From Desulfosudis oleivorans (lineage in GTDB: Bacteria > Desulfobacterota > Desulfobacteria > Desulfobacterales > SURF-7): a DNA stretch of 64,000 bases. This document shows positions 47,944-55,906 of this stretch, one piece after another. Both the position numbers and the translations under genes were made by a program. Every line of letters begins with the position of its first letter. Position 1 is the stretch's first letter. Below the pieces are notes generated by a model, which saw only the letters and a list, made by a program, of their open reading frames with translations, was not told the origin of the DNA and did not search any database. Location of the stretch: the NCBI GenBank assembly GCA_020723325.1, contig DYJD01000019.1, forward strand, positions 62,001-126,000, given 5' to 3'.

Positions 47944-48990
47944 ATGGCGACAATCGATGCCTATTTTCGCGAAATGAAAGCGCGGGGTGCCAGTGATCTG
48001 CACATGGTAGTAGGATTTCCGCCCTTGCTGCGGCTTCGGGGCGAATTGGTGCCCATGGAACGTCAACCGGTTCTGACCCCCGAATCCAATCTGAAAATCC
48101 TTTTTGAAATCCTGACCTCCGAACAGCAGCAACATGTGATGAAAAACAGGGATTTTGATATGGCCTATGCCCTGGAAGGAATCGGTCGTTTCCGCTGCAA
48201 TATCCTCTTTCAAAACCGTGGCATTGGTGGTGTGTTCCGGATTATCCCCTCCAAAATCTTGACCCTGGCGGATCTGAATATGCCACCGGTATTGAAAAGC
48301 ATTGCCGAATATAAACATGGGCTGGTACTGGTGACCGGCCCCACCGGCAGCGGCAAGTCCACAACCCTGGCGGCCATGATCGATCACATCAATGAAACCC
48401 GGGAAGCCCATGTGATCACCATCGAAGATCCCCTGGAATTCGTCCATCCAAATAAGTGCTGTCTGTTCACCCAGCGGGAAATCGGCACCCATGCCAAAAG
48501 CTTTTCCGATGCCCTACTGGTTGCCAGCCGGGAAAATCCGGACATCATTCTAGTGGGTGAAATGCGGGATCTGGAAACCATTTCCCTGGCCCTGACCTGC
48601 GCTGAACTGGGCATTCTGGTTTTCGGCACCCTGCATACCAACAGTGCTGCCAAAACCATTGATCGTATCATCAATGCCTTCCCTGCGGATCGCCAGGCCC
48701 AGACCCGCACCATGCTGTCCGAATCCCTGAAAGCCGTCATCGCCCAGCAACTGTTGAAAACCAAGGACGGCAAGGGGCGCTGTGCTGCCAATGAAATCCT
48801 GATCGGCTCAACCGCTCTGGCCAGCATGATCCGGGAAGGCAAAATTTCTCAAATCGGTTCCCTGATCCAGACCGGTACAGGCGAAGGTATGCAATCCATG
48901 GATCAACACCTGATGAAACTCATAAATGAAGGGAAGATCACCAAGGAAGCGGCCTATGAAAAGGCCATTGACAAGAAATTATTTGCATAA
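47944..48990 (+). CDS. pilT: Type IV pilus retraction ATPase PilT
   Basis: Protein of 348 residues with all standard PilT motifs: SDLHMVVGFPPLLRLRGEL, Walker A GPTGSGKSTTLAAM, Asp box VITIEDPLEFVH, Walker B IILVGEMRDLETI and His box GTLHTNSAAKTIDRI, followed by a C-terminal GEGMQSMDQHL. In the family a hexamer disassembles the pilus and drives twitching. It follows the PilT-like gene by 33 bp. Only retraction-type ATPases are encoded here; the pilus assembly genes must lie elsewhere. Confidence 0.93.
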   Translation: MATIDAYFREMKARGASDLHMVVGFPPLLRLRGELVPMERQPVLTPESNLKILFEILTSEQQQHVMKNRDFDMAYALEGIGRFRCNILFQNRGIGGVFRIIPSKILTLADLNMPPVLKSIAEYKHGLVLVTGPTGSGKSTTLAAMIDHINETREAHVITIEDPLEFVHPNKCCLFTQREIGTHAKSFSDALLVASRENPDIILVGEMRDLETISLALTCAELGILVFGTLHTNSAAKTIDRIINAFPADRQAQTRTMLSESLKAVIAQQLLKTKDGKGRCAANEILIGSTALASMIREGKISQIGSLIQTGTGEGMQSMDQHLMKLINEGKITKEAAYEKAIDKKLFA

Positions 48991-49000
48991 GGGGGATGTC

Positions 49001-49771
49001 ATGAAAAAATCTGTTGCCGCTGTGTTTGTAATCCTCTTTTTCAGTTTGATTTCACTCAATGCCCATGCCGACCGGATCACCATTGTTTCCGATGAATGGT
49101 GCCCGATCAATTGCAAACCTGGTTCGGAAAAGCCGGGCTTTATGGTGGAATTTGCCCAACAAATTTTCATCAAGGCCGGTCATCAATTGGAATACATACA
49201 AGAACCATGGGAACGGGCAGTAGCTGAAAGCCGCAAAGGCGAACATACCGGAATTATCGGCGCCTACCAGGGCGATGCCCCTGATTTTATTTTTCCGGAA
49301 AATGAACAGGCCATGATCGGCAATTCCTTTTTTGTGGGAAAAGACAAACCATGGATCTATACAGGCATCGACTCATTAAGCAAGGTCAACCTGGGAATCA
49401 TTCGAGGCTATGATTACGGCAAGGAAATCAATGACTATATCCAAGCCAATAAGGATACACTAAAAGTCCAGGCTAACGGAGGTGAGGATGCCCTTGAAAA
49501 AAACATTAAAAAGCTCCTGGCCGGCAGAATCGATGCAATAATTGAAAACAACTATGTCTTCAGCTTTAAAATCAATCAAATGGGTGTTGCAGACAAATTT
49601 AAGCTCGCGGGCGTGGCAATAAAACCGGACAAGGCCTACATCGCCTTTTCTCCGGCAAATCCAAAATCAAAAGAATATGCTGAAATTCTTTCCAAAGGCA
49701 TGGAGGAACTTCGAAAGTCGGGAGAATTGGCGGCAATTATGAAAAAATATGGATTACAAGACTGGAAATAA
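49001..49771 (+). CDS. Periplasmic solute-binding protein, family 3 type
   Basis: Protein of 256 residues with a signal peptide (MKKSVAAVFVILFFSLISL, cleavage near NAHA-D). The mature protein follows the family 3 (amino-acid type) pattern: ITIVSDEWCPINC, GFMVEFAQQIFIKAG, EPWERAVAESRKGEH and a final YAEILSKGMEELRKSG. The start ATG 49001 follows GGGGGATGTC and lies 10 bp after pilT; the longer frame from 48926 overlaps pilT and is rejected. No transporter genes are near, so it may be a stand-alone sensor protein. Two cysteines (CPINC) in the ligand-binding half could form a disulfide. Confidence 0.87.
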   Translation: MKKSVAAVFVILFFSLISLNAHADRITIVSDEWCPINCKPGSEKPGFMVEFAQQIFIKAGHQLEYIQEPWERAVAESRKGEHTGIIGAYQGDAPDFIFPENEQAMIGNSFFVGKDKPWIYTGIDSLSKVNLGIIRGYDYGKEINDYIQANKDTLKVQANGGEDALEKNIKKLLAGRIDAIIENNYVFSFKINQMGVADKFKLAGVAIKPDKAYIAFSPANPKSKEYAEILSKGMEELRKSGELAAIMKKYGLQDWK

Positions 49772-49851
49772 AATCTTCAACAGGCAGTGCTTATAAACTC
49801 ATTGCGCGAAAGAAGAAACGCCTTTTGGGGATAGCATTCTGGCTTGTATTA

Positions 49852-50124
49852 TTACCGAATGCAGACTTTCGGGCCGTGACGCCGCATGCATAGAAGTTTT
49901 TCAATCGCTGCATCTGTCTGCTCTGAATCAATGGACCGCTCGTGATTTTGCTCAAGGCGCTTTTCAACACCTGGAAGCACCCGGCTCCAGGTCTGAACAA
50001 CCCAATGTCCGTAGCGAACAGCCAGATCCATGAACAACACCGGCCCGCCGATGGCAGCCAGTAATAATAAACTAGTAGTTCCATGTTCATTCGATTGAAG
50101 CTTTCTTCCAGGTCTGCGCGCCAT
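49852..50124 (-). CDS. Small hypothetical protein with one membrane segment
   Basis: Protein of 90 residues, not recognised. The start at ATG 50124 is set by GAAGGAGGAT just upstream. After a basic N-terminus (MARRPGRKLQ) comes one hydrophobic stretch (LLLLAAIGGPVLFMDLAV, about 18-35) and then a charged helical tail with RLEQNHERSIDSEQTDAAIE. It may be a small inner-membrane protein with the basic end inside. It is transcribed alone, convergent with the solute-binding protein gene. Confidence 0.55.
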   Translation of the reverse strand: MARRPGRKLQSNEHGTTSLLLLAAIGGPVLFMDLAVRYGHWVVQTWSRVLPGVEKRLEQNHERSIDSEQTDAAIEKLLCMRRHGPKVCIR

Positions 50125-50364
50125 CCTATCCTCCTTCAATCTTTTTCCGTGCAATTCAACGCCTATAATTATTCATCGACTGTTTTCAAATCAGACTAAA
50201 GCAAATCGTATACCACTTTGCCAAATTGTTTATATTTGATGTATAATCAACATAATGTGTGACAGGGAGATGAAGCGGAAATGCATGGCTATGAAATGGT
50301 TTTCCCAATAATTATTCCCATTGTTTCTAGAACGAAACAATGTTTTACCACCTGATGAGAATAA

Positions 50365-51219
50365 TCATGACCCCGACGTTGCGGACAACTCCTCCACAAC
50401 CTCGCCTTCTTTGTAGCGAACACGTTTAATCAACTTGCCGGACTCTTCCCAAAAAGTCCAAATCCCGTCTTTGCCGTTTTGGTAGGCACCTTCGGCTTTT
50501 TTAGTGCCGTTCTCATACCAGTCTACGGATGAGCCCCTTTTTTTACCCATTTCATAGGTATCTTTGGATTTCGGCGTACCGTTTTCATACCATTCCTCGC
50601 AGACTCCATTGCGCATGCCCTTTGAATAATTAAATTCACTCTTTTTCTGGCCGTTCAAATACCAGCGGATTTCCTTTCCATTTGGTTTGCCGTTCAGGTA
50701 TGCGCTCTTTTCCTGCTCCTGTCCAGTGGTATACCAACTGGTCTTTACCCATGACAAATCTTTCTCCTTCAAGGTATAGACGGTTTCGGACTTGCGGTTT
50801 CCATCCATGTGCCATTCAAAACGGGTCCCAACCGGTTGGTCATTGCGGTATTCTACTTCCGAGAGTTTTTTTCCATTGAAATACCATTCTGTCCACTTAC
50901 CGGTCTTTTTACCATTCTGGTACTCTTCTTCTTTAATTAGTTTGCCGCCATCATTCCAGTAGGTCCACTTGCCGTCTTTTTTATCGGATTGATAGCGCCC
51001 TTCCATGAGTGTTTGACCGTTGGGATGCATTTTCTTATACGGTCCGTGTTTCAGCTCTTTACCGTCTTTATCGTAAACAAAAAAATGCTCACCAGGAGTG
51101 GATACTTCTCGTTCCTTTTGCGTGGATTCCTCTCCCCAGGCTGGGACGACCATTAAGAGAAAGGCAGTCAAAAGTGCATTACTTTTTATCCAAAGCATGA
51201 TTGGACGAGGCTTGTTCAT
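50365..51219 (-). CDS. MORN-repeat (YwqK-type) exported protein
   Basis: Protein of 284 residues with a signal peptide (hydrophobic core ALLTAFLLMVVPAW, cleavage near WGEES). The rest is a run of about nine MORN-type repeats of 22-24 residues, with the pattern G-x-W-x-x-W-(Y/D)-x-N-G-x-x-x-x-E-x-x-Y-x-x-G-K, for example DGKWTYWNDGGKLIKEEEY and TGKWTEWYFNGKKLSEVEY. Such proteins are often annotated as YwqK-family antitoxins, but an exported repeat protein need not have that role. The start is supported by GGAGG. No toxin-like gene lies next to it. Confidence 0.85.
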   Translation of the reverse strand: MNKPRPIMLWIKSNALLTAFLLMVVPAWGEESTQKEREVSTPGEHFFVYDKDGKELKHGPYKKMHPNGQTLMEGRYQSDKKDGKWTYWNDGGKLIKEEEYQNGKKTGKWTEWYFNGKKLSEVEYRNDQPVGTRFEWHMDGNRKSETVYTLKEKDLSWVKTSWYTTGQEQEKSAYLNGKPNGKEIRWYLNGQKKSEFNYSKGMRNGVCEEWYENGTPKSKDTYEMGKKRGSSVDWYENGTKKAEGAYQNGKDGIWTFWEESGKLIKRVRYKEGEVVEELSATSGS

Positions 51220-51636
51220 GAAATACCTCCTTCTTCGGAAAATTGTTTCCCGGCAGGGACATCTCCACGTCCGGTGTTATTAATATGATTGAGAATTACT
51301 CAGGCAGGTGGAAACCATATAAATACCGGTTCCCACCTGGAAGCATGCAATCAAAGATACAATCTAAAATGGTCTCGTGCTGAATTTTGAAAATTACTGT
51401 AATTAATATATCATAACCATGCTGGTCTTCACAAGCCCGGAAAAAGCCCATGGACCGATCTTTTTGACAAAATGCAAAAATTTCTGACATAAGGCTGATC
51501 AAGAAGTCGTTTATTTTCTTGATTAAACAGCAAAATTTAAAACACAATCGGGGCATGCCATTTGCATATTGAACGCATTACACCCGTAATCCCTTCAGCG
51601 AATTTGAAAGCAGAGATCAAAACAAAAAGGGAAAAA
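51220..51636. other. Intergenic region, no gene supported
   Basis: Divergent gap of about 415 bp between the MORN-repeat gene and a sensor kinase. An 86-codon minus-strand frame (51296-51556) lacks a ribosome site and any motif. The stretch should hold two promoters but neither is obvious. Confidence 0.35.
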
Positions 51637-53163
51637 ATGAAGCTTCTGATTATATTCTTTCTATGCTTTTTGTCGACGGCTCTGACTTATTATTTCCATG
51701 CTGTCCTTGGGATCGGAACGGTCTTTACCCATTTTTTCTATGTTCCGATCATTCTCTCCGCCATATGGTGGCAACGCAGAGGAATTCTTGTGGCTGTTTT
51801 TTTCAGCCTAATGCTGATCGGCAGCCATTTTGTTACCGAGCTTCCCTTTTCATCCATGGATTCCCCTTATAATGATTATGCCCGGGTTTTCATGTTTTTG
51901 CTCATATCCATTGTGGTGGTTTATCTCAGCGAACAGATCGCTGAATCACGGAAAGCCTTGAAAGCCCATGGCGATCAATTGGAAGAACTTGTTCGCCGAC
52001 GAACCAGCGAATTGGCGACGGCCAATGAGACCTTGAAAAACAACATAAACATACTGAATCAGGCTGAAGAAGCCATCCGCGCCTCTGAAACGCAACTGCG
52101 CAGAATTATCGAAGAAGCGCCGGTGGGCATTCGGATTGTCCAAAACGGCAAGTATGTGTATGTCAATCCAAAGCTGGCAAAAATGTTCGGCTATTTGAAT
52201 CCGGATGAAATCATCGGTCGGCCAGTGGAATCTCTGTTTGCTCCGGAACATGCCGAGTTGATCCGTTCCCGGGGCCGGGAGCGCCTGGCCGGAAAAAAAG
52301 TGCCCACTACCTACGAACTCCAAGGGATTAAAAAATCGGGGGAAATCTTTGACGTGGCTTTGTGGCTCACCATTTTCAATTATTCAGGAGTACCATCCAT
52401 TCTGGGATTTGTGGTGGATATCAGTTTGGAAAAAAAATTGCGCCGGCAAATATTTCAATCCCAAAAAATGGAATCCATCGGTACCTTATCAGGAGGAATT
52501 GCACATAAATTCAATAATATTTTGAGTATTATTTCCGGCAATACCGGTCTTGCCCAAATGGTCTGCCCCAGGAATCTGCCCATCCAAACCCACCTTGAAG
52601 CCATTATGGATTCCGTCGGCCAAATGGTCAATTTGAACAACATGCTTTTGGCCTTTGCCAGAAAGGGAGGATATCGTTCCCAACTCATCCACTTGAACCT
52701 GGTCATCAGGGAGACCCTGTCGATTCTTCAGCATGAAAAAGATACATCTCCCCGGATTGAGATTGATTTGGATCCGAACTTGCCGCCTATCCAAGCTGAC
52801 GACACCCAGATTCACATGATCGTCGCTGCTGTGGTGCAAAACGCCATTGAGGCAGTTGGGGATGACGCTAAAATCATGATCAAAACTTATCCGGAGGTCA
52901 TCTCGCCGAAAAGGGCCGAGCAACATCAAGGAATGCTGCCCGGGAAATATGTTTGCATACAGATTCAAGACAACGGTATCGGCATGGGCCCCGAAATTCT
53001 GGAACGGATTTTCGAACCTTTTTTTACGACTCATTTTCAAGGACGCGGGCTAGGCATGGCGGCCGTATACGGCATAGTTAAGAACCATAAGGGCTGGATC
53101 GGTCTGGAGTCTCAGCCCGGCGTGGGGACCATCGTCCGTATTTATCTGCCCATAGCAATCTGA
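51637..53163 (+). CDS. Membrane PAS histidine kinase with AHKFNN H-box
   Basis: Protein of 508 residues from ATG 51637 (AAAGGG upstream); the frame also opens at TTG 51562. The N-terminal 115 residues hold four hydrophobic segments with very short loops, so the sensor is membrane-embedded. A coiled coil leads into a PAS domain (about 145-270: RIIEEAPVGIRIVQNGKYVY). The H-box is LSGGIAHKFNNILSII, with lysine where most members have aspartate (AHDFNN). HATPase motifs are ADDTQIHMIVAAVVQNAIEA, QDNGIGMGPEILERIFEPFF and GLGMAAVYGIV. No receiver domain is attached. The neighbouring convergent gene is a hybrid kinase, not an obvious partner. Confidence 0.9.
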   Translation: MKLLIIFFLCFLSTALTYYFHAVLGIGTVFTHFFYVPIILSAIWWQRRGILVAVFFSLMLIGSHFVTELPFSSMDSPYNDYARVFMFLLISIVVVYLSEQIAESRKALKAHGDQLEELVRRRTSELATANETLKNNINILNQAEEAIRASETQLRRIIEEAPVGIRIVQNGKYVYVNPKLAKMFGYLNPDEIIGRPVESLFAPEHAELIRSRGRERLAGKKVPTTYELQGIKKSGEIFDVALWLTIFNYSGVPSILGFVVDISLEKKLRRQIFQSQKMESIGTLSGGIAHKFNNILSIISGNTGLAQMVCPRNLPIQTHLEAIMDSVGQMVNLNNMLLAFARKGGYRSQLIHLNLVIRETLSILQHEKDTSPRIEIDLDPNLPPIQADDTQIHMIVAAVVQNAIEAVGDDAKIMIKTYPEVISPKRAEQHQGMLPGKYVCIQIQDNGIGMGPEILERIFEPFFTTHFQGRGLGMAAVYGIVKNHKGWIGLESQPGVGTIVRIYLPIAI

Positions 53164-53170
53164 TTCGGTT

Positions 53171-55471
53171 TTACAGCAAAGCTCGATCTAAAATTCTTCG
53201 GACTGTGGCGGCTATCCGGCGTTTGGACAATGGCTTTTCTTCCACAGCCGCCAAACAATCCCGCTCCATCTGGCCTTCCCAGGCCCTCTCGGCAAAGCCG
53301 GTGCAAAGAATGACGGGGATATCCGGTCGAATTCGCTTTACTTCCTTTGCCAGCAAGGTTCCGGTCATATTCGGCATGGTCAAATCAGTAATGATCAGGT
53401 CAAAGGAATCCGGTCGCGCCCTGAAAAGTTCCAGCGCTTCAAGGCTGGCGGTGCGATGTTCCACATGATACCCTAGACTTTCAAAAAGCTGTTTTTCCAT
53501 TTTGACAATGGAATATTCATCATCAACGAGTAGAATCCGCTCATTCCCGCTTGGAATCGGGGCGGATTCACTCAAATCATCTTCTGAAACGGTTTGGACC
53601 ACAGGAAAATAAAGGTCGAAACGACTACCTTTGCTCTCCTGGGAGCTGACTTGAATCAAGCCGTTTAAACTGGTCACAATGCCGTGTACCAGAGCCAGCC
53701 CCATGCCGGTACCCTTGCCCTGATCCTTGGTGGTGAAAAAGGGATCGAAGATTTTTTCTATAATATCAGATCTCATCCCATGCCCTGTATCACATACGAC
53801 CAATTTCAAATAATTTCCGGGAGTGGTGTTTTTATATGGAGCGACGAAGGCCGAATCCAGGACCACATCCTGGAGTTGAATGAGCAGAATTCCGCCTTCT
53901 GCTTCCATGGCATGCCCGGCATTGGTGCCGAGATTCAGAATCACCTGATGAATTTGAGTCGCATCCCCTTTGATGATGGCATCACTGTCTAGTTCCGTGC
54001 GGATCTCGATGGTGGTCGGCAGAGACGAACGCAATAACCTGCAAACTTCGTTGATGATTGGTTTCAGACTAATGGGTTTGATTTCCGGTTCCACCTGGCG
54101 ACTGAAGGTCAATATCTGACGAACGAGATTCTTGGCACGATCGGCAGCGATCAATACTTCATTCAGATTGCTTCGCAAAGGGGTACCTTCTCCGGCGTCG
54201 TCCAGCGCCAATTCTGTATAGCCGATGATTGAAGTTAAAATATTATTGAAATCATGGGAAATACCACCGGCCAAGATACCGATGGCCTCCATCTTTTGGG
54301 ATTGACGCAGTTGTCCTTCCACCCGCTTGCGTTCCTGAAAAAGCTCGTCGATTTCTTCCTTGATCATTTGCAGCACATCAAAAACAGGACGAAAAGGATG
54401 GGTTTCATCCACTTTAATGCTGCTGTCGAATCCGTTTTTTTCCCAATTGATTTTTCCAAGGTACTGCAAAAGCTCTTCCACATAGATGCGTATTTGTTCA
54501 TCAGAATCGATGCTGCTTACTTCCCTGGGCATACATTCGGTTCCATTCTGCACGATATTGATCGGATTCAAGTGTGTCAGTGCTATTGCACTTCTGAAAT
54601 CTTTTGTTAATTTTGTTTTAAACGGCATAAACAGTCTGGCCAAATGAGCGGCGGCCTGTATCAGCGGATTGGCGCCGTATATTATATACATCTCAAAGGG
54701 TGCCCGCGCATACCACTGCAGGATGGCATGCATGTAATACTTGCGTGCTTTTCTTTCGATACGCTTCAAGCCGCAGGCATTAACAATGATAAATTTAAAA
54801 TGTTTTTCGGCTAAAACCGTTTGCGCGATCTGCTGCTGCATTTCCATCAGCGCACTCACATTTTTTCCCTGCAGAATGCCATGGGCAATGATATGCAATA
54901 TACAAGTGTCGATGACTTCAAATTGAACCGAAAACTCCTCATCCTGGATGAACCAATTCGGGCCGGTCAAAATCTCCGGACGGCTTGCATATTCCAGGAT
55001 ATTCAAGGGCGATATGGTATCAAAGGCGAGCCCCCCCTCGGACTTGGCCAGGATGATCTTTGCCAATTGGATCGCATCTTCAAGAGAAGTGGTCTGGTAT
55101 ACGTCAAAAGGAAACACATTAAAGCGTTTGGCCAGTTGAATGCTCAGGTTGAGCAGTACGGAAGTATTGCACAGGATCTTGCACAAATAGCGATCATAAT
55201 GTTTATGGCTGTCTACATAGATCTTGCGTGCTTTGAAGGAAGCGCCCCGCAGGGTGGCATAATCATCTATTGAAACCACTGGCCGGCCGTCTCCGAAACA
55301 TTCCTCCACCACTTTCCGGGTTAATGCAAAAATATTGCGGGCATCATCATCTTCTGCAAATCCCGAGGCTCTTAGCACCAAGATATGATCGCCCAGAAGA
55401 TGCAAGGAAGCATTGTAGTCACTGGTGGGATTGCGGTATGTCCATTCTGGTTCTCGGCGCAGATGAAACAT
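53171..55471 (-). CDS. Hybrid histidine kinase with tandem unknown N-terminal domains
   Basis: Protein of 766 residues from ATG 55471, preceded by GGGGA; TTG 55492 is less likely. It has no membrane segment. The first 300 residues contain two similar units (about 20-145 and 160-295). Each has a strand DHILVLRASG or DTCILHIIAHG, a helix, a strand with VVSIDDYATLRG or FIIVNACGLKRI, the basic helix FKARKIYV or RKARKYYM, and a last helix with SIQLAKRF or AAHLARLF. They may be STAS-like. The kinase part has LAGGISHDFNNILTSIIGY, VCDTGHGMRSDIIEKIFDPF and TGMGLALVHGIV. The C-terminal receiver has LLVDDEYSIVKM and LIITDLTMPNMTG. All catalytic residues are present. Confidence 0.9.
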   Translation of the reverse strand: MFHLRREPEWTYRNPTSDYNASLHLLGDHILVLRASGFAEDDDARNIFALTRKVVEECFGDGRPVVSIDDYATLRGASFKARKIYVDSHKHYDRYLCKILCNTSVLLNLSIQLAKRFNVFPFDVYQTTSLEDAIQLAKIILAKSEGGLAFDTISPLNILEYASRPEILTGPNWFIQDEEFSVQFEVIDTCILHIIAHGILQGKNVSALMEMQQQIAQTVLAEKHFKFIIVNACGLKRIERKARKYYMHAILQWYARAPFEMYIIYGANPLIQAAAHLARLFMPFKTKLTKDFRSAIALTHLNPINIVQNGTECMPREVSSIDSDEQIRIYVEELLQYLGKINWEKNGFDSSIKVDETHPFRPVFDVLQMIKEEIDELFQERKRVEGQLRQSQKMEAIGILAGGISHDFNNILTSIIGYTELALDDAGEGTPLRSNLNEVLIAADRAKNLVRQILTFSRQVEPEIKPISLKPIINEVCRLLRSSLPTTIEIRTELDSDAIIKGDATQIHQVILNLGTNAGHAMEAEGGILLIQLQDVVLDSAFVAPYKNTTPGNYLKLVVCDTGHGMRSDIIEKIFDPFFTTKDQGKGTGMGLALVHGIVTSLNGLIQVSSQESKGSRFDLYFPVVQTVSEDDLSESAPIPSGNERILLVDDEYSIVKMEKQLFESLGYHVEHRTASLEALELFRARPDSFDLIITDLTMPNMTGTLLAKEVKRIRPDIPVILCTGFAERAWEGQMERDCLAAVEEKPLSKRRIAATVRRILDRALL

Positions 55472-55660
55472 GAGCTTTTCCCCAGGATTCAATGCAAGGT
55501 AATGAAATCAAATTGGATAAAAAAGGCACATCCATTCAAATGAACAGATGACAATAGAAGATAAAACAGATAGATATCGTATCAGTCATGATTTGTCAAC
55601 CGCTATCATTCAAGTAAAAAAATCTTGAAATGGTGGTTGCCGTTCACATATATTCCGATC

Positions 55661-55906
55661 ATGAGAAATAACGGTATAAAAAGCAAAAGACTGATTGGTC
55701 TGTTTCTGCTGGGCTGCCTGCTTTCCAATTATCCCATCATTTCCCTGTTCAACCTCAAACGCCTATTTCTCGGGTTTCCTTTGCTGCATTTATATATGTT
55801 TACCATTTGGGCCGGCATGGTATTTCTTATATTCTGGATAACACGCTCACCCCGTCATGATAGCCGGGTAAAATCCTCTGCCAGACAGGATCAATCCTTG
55901 CCATGA
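55661..55906 (+). CDS. Small membrane protein coupled to the CbrA-like kinase
   Basis: Protein of 81 residues from ATG 55661 (TTG 55625 also possible; neither has a strong ribosome site). Two hydrophobic segments are separated by NLKRL: LIGLFLLGCLLSNYPIISLF and FPLLHLYMFTIWAGMVFLIF. The tail is basic. The last 4 bp overlap the start of the transporter-kinase gene (ATGA), so the two are translationally coupled. Small two-helix partners are known beside Na+/solute symporters, and a small coupled frame called CbrX precedes cbrA in Pseudomonas. This is a likely counterpart by position and form. Confidence 0.75.
   Translation: MRNNGIKSKRLIGLFLLGCLLSNYPIISLFNLKRLFLGFPLLHLYMFTIWAGMVFLIFWITRSPRHDSRVKSSARQDQSLP

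Noticed and set aside
48926-49000. Upstream extension of the solute-binding protein gene
   Set aside because: It overlaps pilT and would destroy the signal peptide; the ATG at 49001 has a strong ribosome site.
50365-51219. Antitoxin role for the YwqK/MORN-repeat protein
   Set aside because: It has a signal peptide and no toxin-like neighbour, so only the repeat description is kept.
51296-51556. 86-codon minus-strand frame in an intergenic gap
   Set aside because: No ribosome site, no motif and a composition unlike the neighbours; treated as chance.
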